A DNA stretch of 64,000 bases from Bdellovibrio sp. SKB1291214. Lineage in GTDB: Bacteria; Bdellovibrionota; Bdellovibrionia; Bdellovibrionales; Bdellovibrionaceae. Below, piece by piece: positions 7,535 through 15,670 of this stretch. The notes beneath the pieces were generated by a model that was not told the DNA's origin, did not search any database, and saw only the letters and a list, made by a program, of their open reading frames with translations. The position numbers and the translations under genes are program-made. The stretch spans positions 2,418,001 through 2,482,000 of the forward strand of contig NZ_CP106855.1 in assembly GCF_002209355.2 (NCBI RefSeq). The letters run 5' to 3'. The stretch's first letter is position 1. Each line of letters begins with the position of its first letter.

Positions 7535-8143
7535 CTATTTCTGAGCGTGGGTGAGGGCGTAAGCTTCATCGACCATCAAGACATTCATGCCGGCGGATTG
7601 GGCTGCTTGCATTCCTAGAATGGCGTCTTCAAAAACCAAGCAGTCTGAGGGTGCGATGCTAAGCTTGTTAGCGGCCATCAGGAAACAGTCGGGTGCGGGC
7701 TTGCCATTGGTGTAGTCCTCGGCACAAACAAGCAGATCAAAATAAGGTTGTAGACCCAATTGATTCATTGTCAATTCGACGATTTTGCGGCGAGAACCGG
7801 TCACGATGGCCATGGGAATTTGACGGTGATAGTGTCTAATCACGTTCATCACAGAAGCAATTGTCGTGACTTCGTGTAAAGACGACAGATAGTGCACTTC
7901 TTTCTCAGCCAAGAACTGCTGGGGATCGATCGTGGCATTGTGAAGCTCATTCATCATCTCCACAATTCGCAGAGTTGGGCGGCCCGCCCAGGCCTGATGT
8001 TGTTCTCGGCTTAGCGACAAATTATATTTTGCCAAGGCCTTGTTCCATGCGCCTAAATGCGCTGGCATCGTGTCGGCAATTGTGCCGTCAAAGTCGAACA
8101 ACAGGGCTTTAAATTCATGCTGGGGAAAAAATGATTTCAACAT
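7535..8143 (-). CDS. HAD-superfamily phosphatase/phosphomutase (beta-PGM-like)
   Basis: 202 residues; AGGA lies about 7 bases before the ATG. All HAD motifs are present: motif I F-D-F-D-G-T-I-A-D-T (nucleophile and acid/base Asp, about residues 17-22), motif II V-T-G-S-R, motif III Lys in G-K-P-A-P-D, motif IV F-E-D-A-I-L-G. The helical cap after motif I resembles beta-phosphoglucomutase and YqaB-type sugar phosphatases. It is a cytosolic enzyme acting on a small phosphorylated metabolite; the substrate is unknown. It is monocistronic, with FKBP about 70 bases upstream on the same strand. Confidence 0.88.
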   Translation of the reverse strand: MLKSFFPQHEFKALLFDFDGTIADTMPAHLGAWNKALAKYNLSLSREQHQAWAGRPTLRIVEMMNELHNATIDPQQFLAEKEVHYLSSLHEVTTIASVMNVIRHYHRQIPMAIVTGSRRKIVELTMNQLGLQPYFDLLVCAEDYTNGKPAPDCFLMAANKLSIAPSDCLVFEDAILGMQAAQSAGMNVLMVDEAYALTHAQK

Positions 8144-8216
8144 ACAGCGATCCTAACACAAGTTCGTAAAGTCTGCCAGCGACCTTCAGGAAACTAGAGG
8201 GACTTATACTTGAGAA

Positions 8217-8555
8217 TTACTCGCGCGGGCGGGATTCTAGAAGCTCTATTTCAAAGATCAAATCAGAGTGGGGCGGAATCTTTCCCATCGAGCGCTCCCC
8301 ATAGGCCAAAGGGGCAGGAATGTGGATTTTGCGTCGGCCTCCGACCTTCATGCCTAAAATTCCCTGGCTCATACCTTGAATGACTTTTTTCGACCCGACC
8401 ACGAATTCAAAGGGACGCCCATGGTTATAGGAGGAGTCAAACACCGTTCCATCGGTCAATGTGCCAGTATAGTGAATAAATACCAAGGCGCCTTTGCTGG
8501 CCAATTCGCCGCTGCCTGTATTGTAGTCGGTAATGGTGACTTCTAAGGTACTCAT
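8217..8555 (-). CDS. FKBP-type peptidyl-prolyl cis-trans isomerase
   Basis: 112 residues, a single FKBP domain with no signal peptide, so probably cytosolic. Hallmark segments are present in order: V-F-I-H-Y-T-G, D-G-T-V-F-D-S-S, F-E-F-V-V-G, V-I-Q-G, G-M-K-V-G-G-R-R-K, L-A-Y-G, and I-P-P-H-S-D-L-I-F-E-I-E-L-L. These supply the aromatic active-site pocket. It catalyses cis-trans isomerisation of prolyl bonds during protein folding. It is divergent from the regulator gene at 8683. Confidence 0.95.
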   Translation of the reverse strand: MSTLEVTITDYNTGSGELASKGALVFIHYTGTLTDGTVFDSSYNHGRPFEFVVGSKKVIQGMSQGILGMKVGGRRKIHIPAPLAYGERSMGKIPPHSDLIFEIELLESRPRE

Positions 8556-8682
8556 AGGTGCAACTTAAACGTAAAGGGCCCCTCTGTCACGACCTCATGC
8601 TCTGAATAAACTCTAATATAAACAAATGTCCTTTACTTGGAGCTAAATTCCGGACAATTCTGCGCGCAAGGAGTATCTTTTA

Positions 8683-9564
8683 ATGAAATCTGCGGCCGCT
8701 AGGATCAGCAAGGGATTGTCTCTTGATACATTAGAGCGCATCCGTCAAGTGACTCAGCTTTCTGAAAGTCAGTGGCAGGATTTGTTGCAGGTCACTTGGT
8801 GGGATTACACCTTGATTCGCACGGGAGAACGCAAGCTCTCGGAAAGCTCCTTATTTCGACTGTCCAGTCATATTCAATGTGCTCCCGAGCAAATTATTTC
8901 CGGTCACATCGACTTTCACGGTTTGCAAATTCTGACTGATAAAGAAAGCTCTTGGCAGATGCCAGAAGCTTATTCCTATGCGATGTATGGTCGACGTCGT
9001 ACGACGATCACAACATTTGAGTACATCGAACGGTACCATGGCTGGAAGATGCGCATGGATGTCTTAAGGCACCTTGGGCTGAGCGAAGCGATGTTGCAAG
9101 ATCCATTTGCGCCAATTAGCATGCGCGTGATCACCGATGCGTTGGAGTATTTATCCAAACGTGGCTTTAAAGACCGGGACTTCTTCGCGATGGGTCTTTA
9201 CACCTACATCGGAAACTCCCAGACAATTTTAGGTCAGCATTACGGCCAGATGGCTAATCCCAAAGAAGTCATCGCTCATATGTGGAGCGACTGTTTGAAA
9301 TTTTACGAACAAAATTGCCGCTACCGCTTCTTAAAATTAAATGATCAAGGGGCGGTCATCGAAGTCGTTTCGGAAAAGCATGTTGCGGAAGAAATGGGCG
9401 TCAAACATTTGGGAAACCAGCACGTTTGCCAATTAAAGGCGGGGATGATGGCTTCTGCACCGATGTATTTATGGCAGGCACCCGCGAAAACGACAGAGAT
9501 ATGTTGTGCGCATAAAGGTGCTCAAGCCTGTGTATTTGAAATTAGCTTTGCATCTCTTGTTTAG
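8683..9564 (+). CDS. Putative regulator: HTH-like N-terminus plus V4R-like sensor domain
   Basis: 293 residues; AAGGAG lies 9 bases before the ATG. Residues about 8-70 resemble a degenerate XRE-type helix-turn-helix (S-E-S-Q-W-Q-D-L followed by R-T-G-E-R-K-L-S-E-S-S-L-F-R-L). The middle region is helical. The C-terminus ends with I-C-C-A-H-K-G-A-Q-A-C-V-F-E, the paired-Cys signature of V4R/heme-NO-binding-like small-molecule domains. It therefore looks like a one-component sensor-regulator, or an accessory sensor for the hybrid histidine kinase that starts 140 bases downstream on the same strand. The domain identification is by pattern only. Confidence 0.6.
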   Translation: MKSAAARISKGLSLDTLERIRQVTQLSESQWQDLLQVTWWDYTLIRTGERKLSESSLFRLSSHIQCAPEQIISGHIDFHGLQILTDKESSWQMPEAYSYAMYGRRRTTITTFEYIERYHGWKMRMDVLRHLGLSEAMLQDPFAPISMRVITDALEYLSKRGFKDRDFFAMGLYTYIGNSQTILGQHYGQMANPKEVIAHMWSDCLKFYEQNCRYRFLKLNDQGAVIEVVSEKHVAEEMGVKHLGNQHVCQLKAGMMASAPMYLWQAPAKTTEICCAHKGAQACVFEISFASLV

Positions 9565-9705
9565 AACCCTTGCCTCTGCGCAATGTAACAGTCAGTGAAC
9601 TAAGCAGTTGGGCCATGGCTGGGATAAAAAATATAATAAATAAGATAAGTTTTAATGCCTTCAACACATTAAGGTAAAACCGATCCCACTTTAGTGAGGA
9701 GCAAA

Positions 9706-11772
9706 ATGAGTGGTCAATTTCAACTTTCGGAGATCGAAGCAGAGATGTGGAAATATATCTTCTTTGCGACGCATGTGCCGATTTTGATCACGACTCTCGA
9801 CGAGCGTGTCCTGCAGATGAATGACTCGGCTCGCGATCTGTTGAGCTTTGAGGGTGACATTGGCTATCACAAGCTAGAGGGCCTTCTCGCGCGTCTGAAA
9901 CCTTCTTTGCGCCAAATGATTCGTCTGCAAAAAGTCTTGGCTCCGGCCCCCTATAGCGACCATCTTTTGGTGTATCTGCAGAACACTCGCGAAAACTATT
10001 ATGCAGAACGATTGCTAACATTTTATGCTACCACGCTAAAATCTTTGGATAGAAATTTTGATTTAACCGCATGTGCAAACCAAGTTGCAAGTGGTGCCGC
10101 GATGGTTGCCATCGAAAGTATGGCTGATTGGTGCCGTATTGATTTACGTGAAGATTTGGGAGTGGGTAAGGGGACTGTCGCGCATAACGATGAATCCTTA
10201 CTTCCATATCTTAAAGAACTTCAAGACCTTCCGGCCAGCAGCTTTGATGAAGTCTTAAGTCCCATGCGAGTGTTGCGTTCGGGGGCTGCGGTTTTTCAAG
10301 AAGATGTTGCCCATGAGCTGTTCTTACTGCTTTCCGGTTCGCCGCAAATCTATGATCTATACACTAAGGTGGGACTGCGCTCTTATATCTGTGTGCCTAT
10401 TAAACAAAACGGAGACACCATTGGTTCTATGACTTGGGCTCGCGGCCCCTCCAATGCACATTTTGATGCCGTTGATATGATGATGGCCGAAGAGTTTGCA
10501 AATAAACTTGCGGTGAACTTAGAGAGAGCATTGCTCTATAAAAATTTGGCGGAAATGAAAGATGCAGCTGAGGCCGCCAATCGTGCAAAGACAAATTTTA
10601 TCGCCAACGTCAGTCATGAAATTCGCACACCGTTAGGTGCTATCATTGGCTTCTCAGATCTATTAACGGGCTCTGCTTCGACGTTACTGGAAAGACAGGA
10701 GTGGGCTTCTAAAGTTCGCACCAACAGCAATTATCTGTTGAGAATTATCGATGACATCTTAGACATTTCCAAAGTTGAAGCTGGTAAAGTTGAGTTGGAA
10801 ATCACCGAGATTGATTTGCGCGAACTTTTGCGGGAGATGAAGCTTTTTGCAGATTCTCGTGTGGAAAACAAGGACGTCCAATTTAAAGTGGCTATTCAAG
10901 GCCCTTCACCACGTTTCATCAAGTCAGATCCGACGCGACTTTCTCAAGTTTTATCGAATCTGATTGGTAATGCCATAAAATTCACAAGCTCGGGTTTTGT
11001 CACGTTGACCGTCAGCAAGTTGGAGACTCACGAGTCACTGAGTTTTGAAATTGCGGATTCGGGAATTGGTATTTCTTCCGCTCAGGCTGAAATCTTATTC
11101 CAGCCTTTTACTCAAGCAGATGCCTCTCACACTCGTCAATTTGGTGGCACTGGGTTGGGCCTTGCTTTATCTCGAACGCTGGCCCGCCGATTAGGTGGGG
11201 ATTTAGTATTGATGGAATCAGAGCTGGGCCGCGGCAGTACGTTTCTGGTCACGATCGAGTCTGTCAGCGCTGATGACGGGCCAAGCTTCACGGATTTGCT
11301 CGAGCAAGAAGGTGAGCGCAGGGTTCAGGTCCTGGATGTGACGGCGATTAGCTTTTCAGACACGCTGAAAGGTCGTGAAATCTTGTTGGTTGAGGACTCC
11401 ACTGATATCCAAGTTTTGATTAAACGCTTCTTAGAGGGCGCCGGTGCTGTGATTTCTATAGCCCATAATGGTGAAGAATGTGTGCAGATGGCATCGCAAA
11501 AAACTTTTGATGTCATATTAATGGACGTGCAGATGCCTGTGAAAGACGGCTGTCAGGCGGCATCGGAATTGCGCGCTAGTGGCTATTCAAATTTAATTGT
11601 GGCATTAACTGCAAATGCAATGAAGGAAGAGCGCGAGCGTTGTTTGGCAGCGGGCTATGATGCTCACTTAAGTAAGCCGATTCGTCGTCATGACTTGATT
11701 CAAAAGCTGATGGGATTTTTGGGAGAGTCTAAAAACGCACGTACAAGTGAAAGTTTACGCCCGGATTTCTGA
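9706..11772 (+). CDS. Hybrid sensor histidine kinase/response regulator
   Basis: 688 residues from ATG 9706; GAGGAG lies 5 bases upstream, and the in-frame GTG at 9694 is part of that site. A PAS-like segment covers about residues 15-60 and a GAF-like domain about 130-285. A helix leads into HisKA with N-V-S-H-E-I-R-T-P (phosphoacceptor His near 304). The HATPase domain follows (N-L-I-G-N-A-I-K-F, D-S-G-I-G-I, G-G-T-G-L-G-L). A receiver domain completes it, with E-D-S, the phospho-Asp near 607 (I-L-M-D-V-Q-M-P), a Thr and the Lys of L-S-K-P-I. No transmembrane helix is seen, so it is a cytosolic sensor. The last 44 bases overlap the convergent outer-membrane gene. The HTH/V4R-like gene upstream is a plausible partner. 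Confidence 0.93.
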   Translation: MSGQFQLSEIEAEMWKYIFFATHVPILITTLDERVLQMNDSARDLLSFEGDIGYHKLEGLLARLKPSLRQMIRLQKVLAPAPYSDHLLVYLQNTRENYYAERLLTFYATTLKSLDRNFDLTACANQVASGAAMVAIESMADWCRIDLREDLGVGKGTVAHNDESLLPYLKELQDLPASSFDEVLSPMRVLRSGAAVFQEDVAHELFLLLSGSPQIYDLYTKVGLRSYICVPIKQNGDTIGSMTWARGPSNAHFDAVDMMMAEEFANKLAVNLERALLYKNLAEMKDAAEAANRAKTNFIANVSHEIRTPLGAIIGFSDLLTGSASTLLERQEWASKVRTNSNYLLRIIDDILDISKVEAGKVELEITEIDLRELLREMKLFADSRVENKDVQFKVAIQGPSPRFIKSDPTRLSQVLSNLIGNAIKFTSSGFVTLTVSKLETHESLSFEIADSGIGISSAQAEILFQPFTQADASHTRQFGGTGLGLALSRTLARRLGGDLVLMESELGRGSTFLVTIESVSADDGPSFTDLLEQEGERRVQVLDVTAISFSDTLKGREILLVEDSTDIQVLIKRFLEGAGAVISIAHNGEECVQMASQKTFDVILMDVQMPVKDGCQAASELRASGYSNLIVALTANAMKEERERCLAAGYDAHLSKPIRRHDLIQKLMGFLGESKNARTSESLRPDF

Positions 11773-12679
11773 CAAAGTTGTGGGCCTGGGAAAAATCAAT
11801 ATTCGGTTGGATCTGATAATCCAGAACATTTCTGTACAGAATCTGGCTAAACGCCGCTGAAAAGTTGTAGGCGTATAACTGATAATTAGGTCGATTTGTC
11901 GACGTCACGAAAAAGTTGTAGGAAATATTCGCGGTCTTACTAAACCACTGTCCCAGCGCCACACCATTGGTCACCGTGTAGGTGGCAACACGGTCCACAT
12001 AATCCCCCTCGTTGACGAAGGTTAAGCTGTAAAACCGGCTCAAATTAAAGTTAAAGTTCAGCGCCTGAAACATGCCGGGACCCTTATCCGCGTCAGCATA
12101 AAACTGAAACTTAGGATTTACGCGATAGGATTTGGTCTTTTCCACGATGCTTTCGAAAGAAAGGGTGTGAGAGATCTTGAAGGCTCCCGCGAAGCTCACG
12201 CGGGGCTGAAAAGACGTTCGGACGTTACCTAGTTGTTTAAAAAAACCTAAAGTCGCCCCGTAATTTCGTTCACGTGGTCCGGATCTTAGATATTCTTGGC
12301 TGACACCACGCTCTGCGGTTTGGTCATATGAGGTAAATGTCACTTGCCAGTATTCTTCAACGTTTGGCAGTCGCAGGTTGAAGTCCAAACTGACGTCATT
12401 CTTTAATCCGGTCAAAGAATTGTAATAGGCCGAGGTTTCAAAAATCGCCGATGTTGTGTTGGGTTTATCTGTGTACTGTTGTCCCGCTAAAAACAGATCT
12501 AAACCATTCGCCATACTGTCAAAGAAACGAGAAATATAGATATTGCTTTTGATAAGGTCTTCTTCAAGCGTGGTGTCGTTTTCTTCAGCATGGGCTGGAG
12601 CTGATAAAAGCAGCATGATCGCAAGAATTCTTTGCGCATGTATTTTTATAGATAAAGATAATGATTTTTGGCTCATCAA
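11729..12679 (-). CDS. Predicted outer-membrane beta-barrel protein
   Basis: 316 residues with an N-terminal signal peptide (hydrophobic core about 15-30, cleavage near A-H-A-E-E). The rest is built from alternating hydrophobic/polar strands rich in Tyr, Phe and Asn, and the chain ends in L-Y-V-R-F, the C-terminal aromatic typical of BAM substrates. No named family is recognised. It starts 16 bases from the divergent barrel protein at 12696. Its 3' end overlaps the last 44 bases of the histidine kinase gene on the opposite strand. Confidence 0.75.
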   Translation of the reverse strand: MMSQKSLSLSIKIHAQRILAIMLLLSAPAHAEENDTTLEEDLIKSNIYISRFFDSMANGLDLFLAGQQYTDKPNTTSAIFETSAYYNSLTGLKNDVSLDFNLRLPNVEEYWQVTFTSYDQTAERGVSQEYLRSGPRERNYGATLGFFKQLGNVRTSFQPRVSFAGAFKISHTLSFESIVEKTKSYRVNPKFQFYADADKGPGMFQALNFNFNLSRFYSLTFVNEGDYVDRVATYTVTNGVALGQWFSKTANISYNFFVTSTNRPNYQLYAYNFSAAFSQILYRNVLDYQIQPNIDFSQAHNFVRNPGVNFHLYVRF

Positions 12680-12695
12680 CTATTAGGCTCCAACT

Positions 12696-13469
12696 ATGGT
12701 CTATCTTAAACGGACACTTTCCATTCTGTCTCTGAGTATTATTGTTCTGTGCGCAGAATTTGCTGAAGCCTATGTGCCTCAGCGCGGAAATGTGATGGCT
12801 TATTTAGGCACTTATACTTATCGCACTCTCTATGAGGGTGAGCTTTCCGATATCAATGAAACATTGCCCGGTTTTTCTTTGATCGCCTCTGGGGATGTCA
12901 GCAATCATGGCGCGTTGGAAATGGCGGCCATCTATTTCAATAAGTATTATTTCCGCGAGGAGGCGGGCGGGCGGAATCTCGCAGAGCGGGTGCAGGCAAT
13001 TCATATATCAATTGCTTATCGCCGCTATTGGGCTCCGTCCTTTGCAACGTCTGTGGGCGTTTATACTTCGTATCCGATGGGGGGAGTAAAAACGATTCAC
13101 ACTGATTTTGCGCCCACCGAAGGAGTGCAGACCTCAGCGTGGTACAGTTCAGAGAGTGGAATCGATGTCGGTCTGCAGGGAGAAATCTGGCAATCGGGAC
13201 TGTGGGCCGTCATGGCCGAGGCTCGTTATTCCTATGCGATCACCAAACAGCCCAACGAATATTCAGATCAGGCGGGATTTTTTCTGGGAGTGCGCTATTT
13301 TATTCAAAGCCGCGTAGAGCATCCTAAAACATTGCAAGCTGTTGAGGAAAAGAAACCAGCAGAGATCAAAACAGAAGTGGAAAACAAACAAGATGAGACT
13401 GCGCCTCCAGAAAAAGGCACGACAAAGCCTAAGTCGAAACGGAAGGCCGAACCCTCCGCTTCGCCGTAG
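12696..13469 (+). CDS. Predicted small outer-membrane barrel with charged C-terminal tail
   Basis: 257 residues with a signal peptide (about 1-25, ending A-E-A). Residues about 30-205 have amphipathic beta-strand patterns (Y-L-G-T-Y-T-Y, I-S-I-A-Y-R-R-Y-W, G-F-F-L-G-V-R-Y-F), consistent with an 8-stranded barrel similar to OmpA/OmpW-like proteins. The last about 45 residues are Lys/Glu/Pro-rich and probably disordered. There is no clear Shine-Dalgarno. It is divergent from the barrel gene at 11729-12679; only 16 bases separate the two start codons. Function unknown. Confidence 0.7.
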   Translation: MVYLKRTLSILSLSIIVLCAEFAEAYVPQRGNVMAYLGTYTYRTLYEGELSDINETLPGFSLIASGDVSNHGALEMAAIYFNKYYFREEAGGRNLAERVQAIHISIAYRRYWAPSFATSVGVYTSYPMGGVKTIHTDFAPTEGVQTSAWYSSESGIDVGLQGEIWQSGLWAVMAEARYSYAITKQPNEYSDQAGFFLGVRYFIQSRVEHPKTLQAVEEKKPAEIKTEVENKQDETAPPEKGTTKPKSKRKAEPSASP

Positions 13470-13482
13470 TTGAAAATAAAAA

Positions 13483-13767
13483 TTAAGCTTTTTCTGTTTT
13501 TAGATGTTTTCGTTCAAACCAAAATGTACCGAAAGGTAAAACCGCTGCCAGGAAAGCTGCGACGCGAGTTTTTCCCGACCATCTTAATTCACTAGCCAAG
13601 AAGTTTGCGAAAAGAACATAACCGATGAATAAGAAACCGTGAATAGGCCCCATCGATTTTACCAGGGCAGGGTTGCCTCCCATATATTTCAATGGCATTG
13701 CGATAAAAAGAAGAGTTAAGAAAGAAGCACCTTCTAACCAACCAAGAATTTTAAAAGCTTGAATCAT
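13483..13767 (-). CDS. DUF3817 family membrane protein
   Basis: 94 residues; GAGGT lies about 6 bases before the ATG. Three hydrophobic segments and the family pattern are visible: G-W-L-E-G-A-S-F-L-T-L-L near the start, the P-L-K-Y-M segment, and G-P-I-H-G-F-L-F-I-G-Y-V in the middle. DUF3817 proteins are small inner-membrane proteins of unknown function, sometimes fused to or near transporters. It stands between the barrel gene (convergent) and rnhA (divergent). Confidence 0.85.
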   Translation of the reverse strand: MIQAFKILGWLEGASFLTLLFIAMPLKYMGGNPALVKSMGPIHGFLFIGYVLFANFLASELRWSGKTRVAAFLAAVLPFGTFWFERKHLKTEKA

Positions 13768-13875
13768 ATTTTACCTCGCTTACGACAGAGGGATATCTTG
13801 AAGTTCTCTCTCGCGCATCGAAAATCTTTGCGTTAATTCCGCAACAAATTACTGCGTTTATCAAATGTTTATGGA

Positions 13876-14361
13876 ATGCTTTGGTATATGTACTGGATAT
13901 TGCAAAGATTGCGTCGATTGTTGTCAGGAAATGTTTTTGAAATCTACACGGATGGTAGTTTCAAGCATGGAAAAGGTTCTTGGGCTTATGTGATTACTCG
14001 CAAGGGCTCCATCATTTGTGAAGGCTCTGCAGGTCAAAAGAAAACCTCCAGCAATCGCATGGAGTTTCAAGCAGCGATTGAAGCACTTAAGGCTTTACCT
14101 GAAAACAGCCGAGCCCGTCTTTATACTGATTCTCGAGTTATGATTGAGGCTTTGGAAAAAAGTCCGCGTTGGGCCAGCAATGGTTGGGTTAAAAATCAAG
14201 GCCAGCCGATTCCTGAGGTCGACCTGATTCGCGAGCTGCACGAATTACAGACCCTGCATAAAATCGAATGGGAGTGGGTAAAGGCGCATTCTGGCATTGA
14301 GTTCAATGAAAGATGTGACGAACTCTGTGTTCGTGCTAGAAGCAAAGACGTGGAGATCTAA
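13876..14361 (+). CDS. rnhA: Ribonuclease HI
   Basis: 161 residues. The four carboxylates of type 1 RNase H are visible: Asp in I-Y-T-D-G-S, Glu in N-R-M-E-F-Q-A, Asp in L-Y-T-D-S-R and Asp in R-C-D-E-L-C. The W-V-K-A-H-S-G segment supplies the catalytic-loop His. It degrades RNA in RNA-DNA hybrids. About 20 N-terminal residues precede the usual first strand and the start has no evident Shine-Dalgarno, so the true start may be slightly downstream. The stop TAA is immediately followed by the ATG of the yheU-like gene, indicating translational coupling. Confidence 0.92.
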   Translation: MLWYMYWILQRLRRLLSGNVFEIYTDGSFKHGKGSWAYVITRKGSIICEGSAGQKKTSSNRMEFQAAIEALKALPENSRARLYTDSRVMIEALEKSPRWASNGWVKNQGQPIPEVDLIRELHELQTLHKIEWEWVKAHSGIEFNERCDELCVRARSKDVEI

Positions 14362-14646
14362 ATGGATTTTATTGATGATAACAACTCGCCGGAAAATGAT
14401 GTCAAACCACCGATTGCCATCGAGTTGGATCGCTTAAGTGCAGACGTCATCGATGCGGTGATCGAAGCGTTTATTTTGCGCGAAGGCACTGATTACGGTG
14501 TGGTCGAAATTTCTTTGGATAAGAAAAAAGAACAAGTCTTAAAGCAGCTCAATAAAAAAGAACTGCACATCGTATATGATTTCAATACAGATTCGGTCAC
14601 GGTGATGACGGACCGAGATTGGAAGAAGCTGCCGAGGTCCGAGTAA
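14362..14646 (+). CDS. YheU family (UPF0270) protein
   Basis: 94 residues starting directly at the stop of rnhA (TAA-ATG). After an acidic N-terminal extension of about 22 residues, the family core is present: L-S-A-D-V-I-D-A-V-I-E-A-F-I-L-R-E-G-T-D-Y-G, then V-L-K-Q-L. E. coli YheU (about 72 residues) has the same L-R-E-G-T-D-Y-G signature; its function is unknown. The acidic extension is an addition to the usual length. It is followed by a poly-C run and a convergent small secreted gene. Confidence 0.85.
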   Translation: MDFIDDNNSPENDVKPPIAIELDRLSADVIDAVIEAFILREGTDYGVVEISLDKKKEQVLKQLNKKELHIVYDFNTDSVTVMTDRDWKKLPRSE

Positions 14647-14681
14647 ATCTCTGCCCCCCCCCGGCAGACTTTAAATCGCGA

Positions 14682-14975
14682 TTAGTTGCAGTTTACGTTT
14701 GCCCACGCGTTCACGAAAAAGAACGGAGGGTAAGCGTTCACCCAAGCAGTGCGGTATTGGAATGGACCAACCCAGTCAGCAAACCAAGCGTTGAACACTT
14801 GGCCGTTTTGAGCTTGAGCATTTACATAACCTTGGCAGAAAGCCATGTAACCAGTTGGGTTGTACATAGTTACAGCAGCTTGATAGCCATTGATTTGATA
14901 GTTCCACTGAGGCCACCACGCAAACGCAGAGCTAGAGATTAATAGAGAAGCAATTGCTGTCATTAGAAAACGCAT
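14682..14975 (-). CDS. Small secreted aromatic-rich protein
   Basis: 97 residues; AAGGGAT lies upstream of the ATG. A signal peptide (1-19, A-F-A) is followed by a short mature chain of about 78 residues very rich in Trp, Tyr, Phe, Asn and Ala, with two Cys near its ends that could form a disulfide. No family is recognised. The composition suggests a secreted or surface protein. It is monocistronic and convergent with the yheU-like gene. Confidence 0.7.
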   Translation of the reverse strand: MRFLMTAIASLLISSSAFAWWPQWNYQINGYQAAVTMYNPTGYMAFCQGYVNAQAQNGQVFNAWFADWVGPFQYRTAWVNAYPPFFFVNAWANVNCN

Positions 14976-15154
14976 AACGATCCCTTCATTGAAAAGTTAT
15001 AGATGATAGGGATAAATCGCGATTTTGTGCCTCAATCAATAAAAATGCGACATAACGGGGCGATCAGCCGGTTTATTGAAAACCAACCCAATTGACACAG
15101 CGCGCATCTGTAAATTGTAAAAGCTGTTTAAACGGAACCAAGTGTTTCTGATGG

Positions 15155-15670
15155 CTAAGGAGCCATAAAACCACGAAGGATCGCGGGCCCATAGGAAAGC
15201 CAGATATAAAACCCTGCGCAGTTAAAGAAAAAAGCCATGACCAAACGAGTGCGCGACAGTCGAGACAAAGGCATCTCTTTACCTAAAACTCGGAAGCCCA
15301 AAATCATTGAATACAAGTTGCAGACCACCGGAATAATAAGGCAACCCAGCACCGCATTTACCAAGCACTTCTTAGCCATGTTCTGGCTTTCAGTCAGGGC
15401 TTGGTCTTTTGCAAGTTCGACGTCTTCCTCGCCCGCGATTTTAAGTCCCTTGGAATCTTGCAGACTTTCCAAGGCGGCAGAGGCCTCTAAAAATTCATCT
15501 TGGGGAATATCAATAATCAGTTTTCCTAAGAATTGCTCGAGATGAGGAGCGACGGCGCGAGTTTGTTCATCACGCAAGCGCGGGTGAAATCCTTGGGCAA
15601 CCAAGAATGATTTCACCACTTGTGCTTGCGGAAAGTCGGCTACTTCTGTCAGAAAAACGTGTGAACTCAT
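15155..15670 (-). CDS. DUF2007-like membrane protein
   Basis: 171 residues from ATG 15670, which overlaps the stop of the upstream acyltransferase-like gene (ATGA), fixing the start. Residues about 1-75 match the pattern of the DUF2007 'putative signal transducing' domain (Q-A-Q-V-V-K-S-F-L-V-A-Q-G-F followed by an I-D-I-P strand). Two hydrophobic segments (about 100-125 and 145-165) anchor it in the inner membrane. Function unknown. Coupling to the acyltransferase-like gene suggests joint action. It is last in that operon. Confidence 0.65.
   Translation of the reverse strand: MSSHVFLTEVADFPQAQVVKSFLVAQGFHPRLRDEQTRAVAPHLEQFLGKLIIDIPQDEFLEASAALESLQDSKGLKIAGEEDVELAKDQALTESQNMAKKCLVNAVLGCLIIPVVCNLYSMILGFRVLGKEMPLSRLSRTRLVMAFFFNCAGFYIWLSYGPAILRGFMAP

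Noticed and set aside
14653-14662. Run of nine C residues between yheU and the small secreted gene
   Set aside because: Considered as a phase-variation tract, but it lies between convergent stop codons and cannot switch a start or frame.
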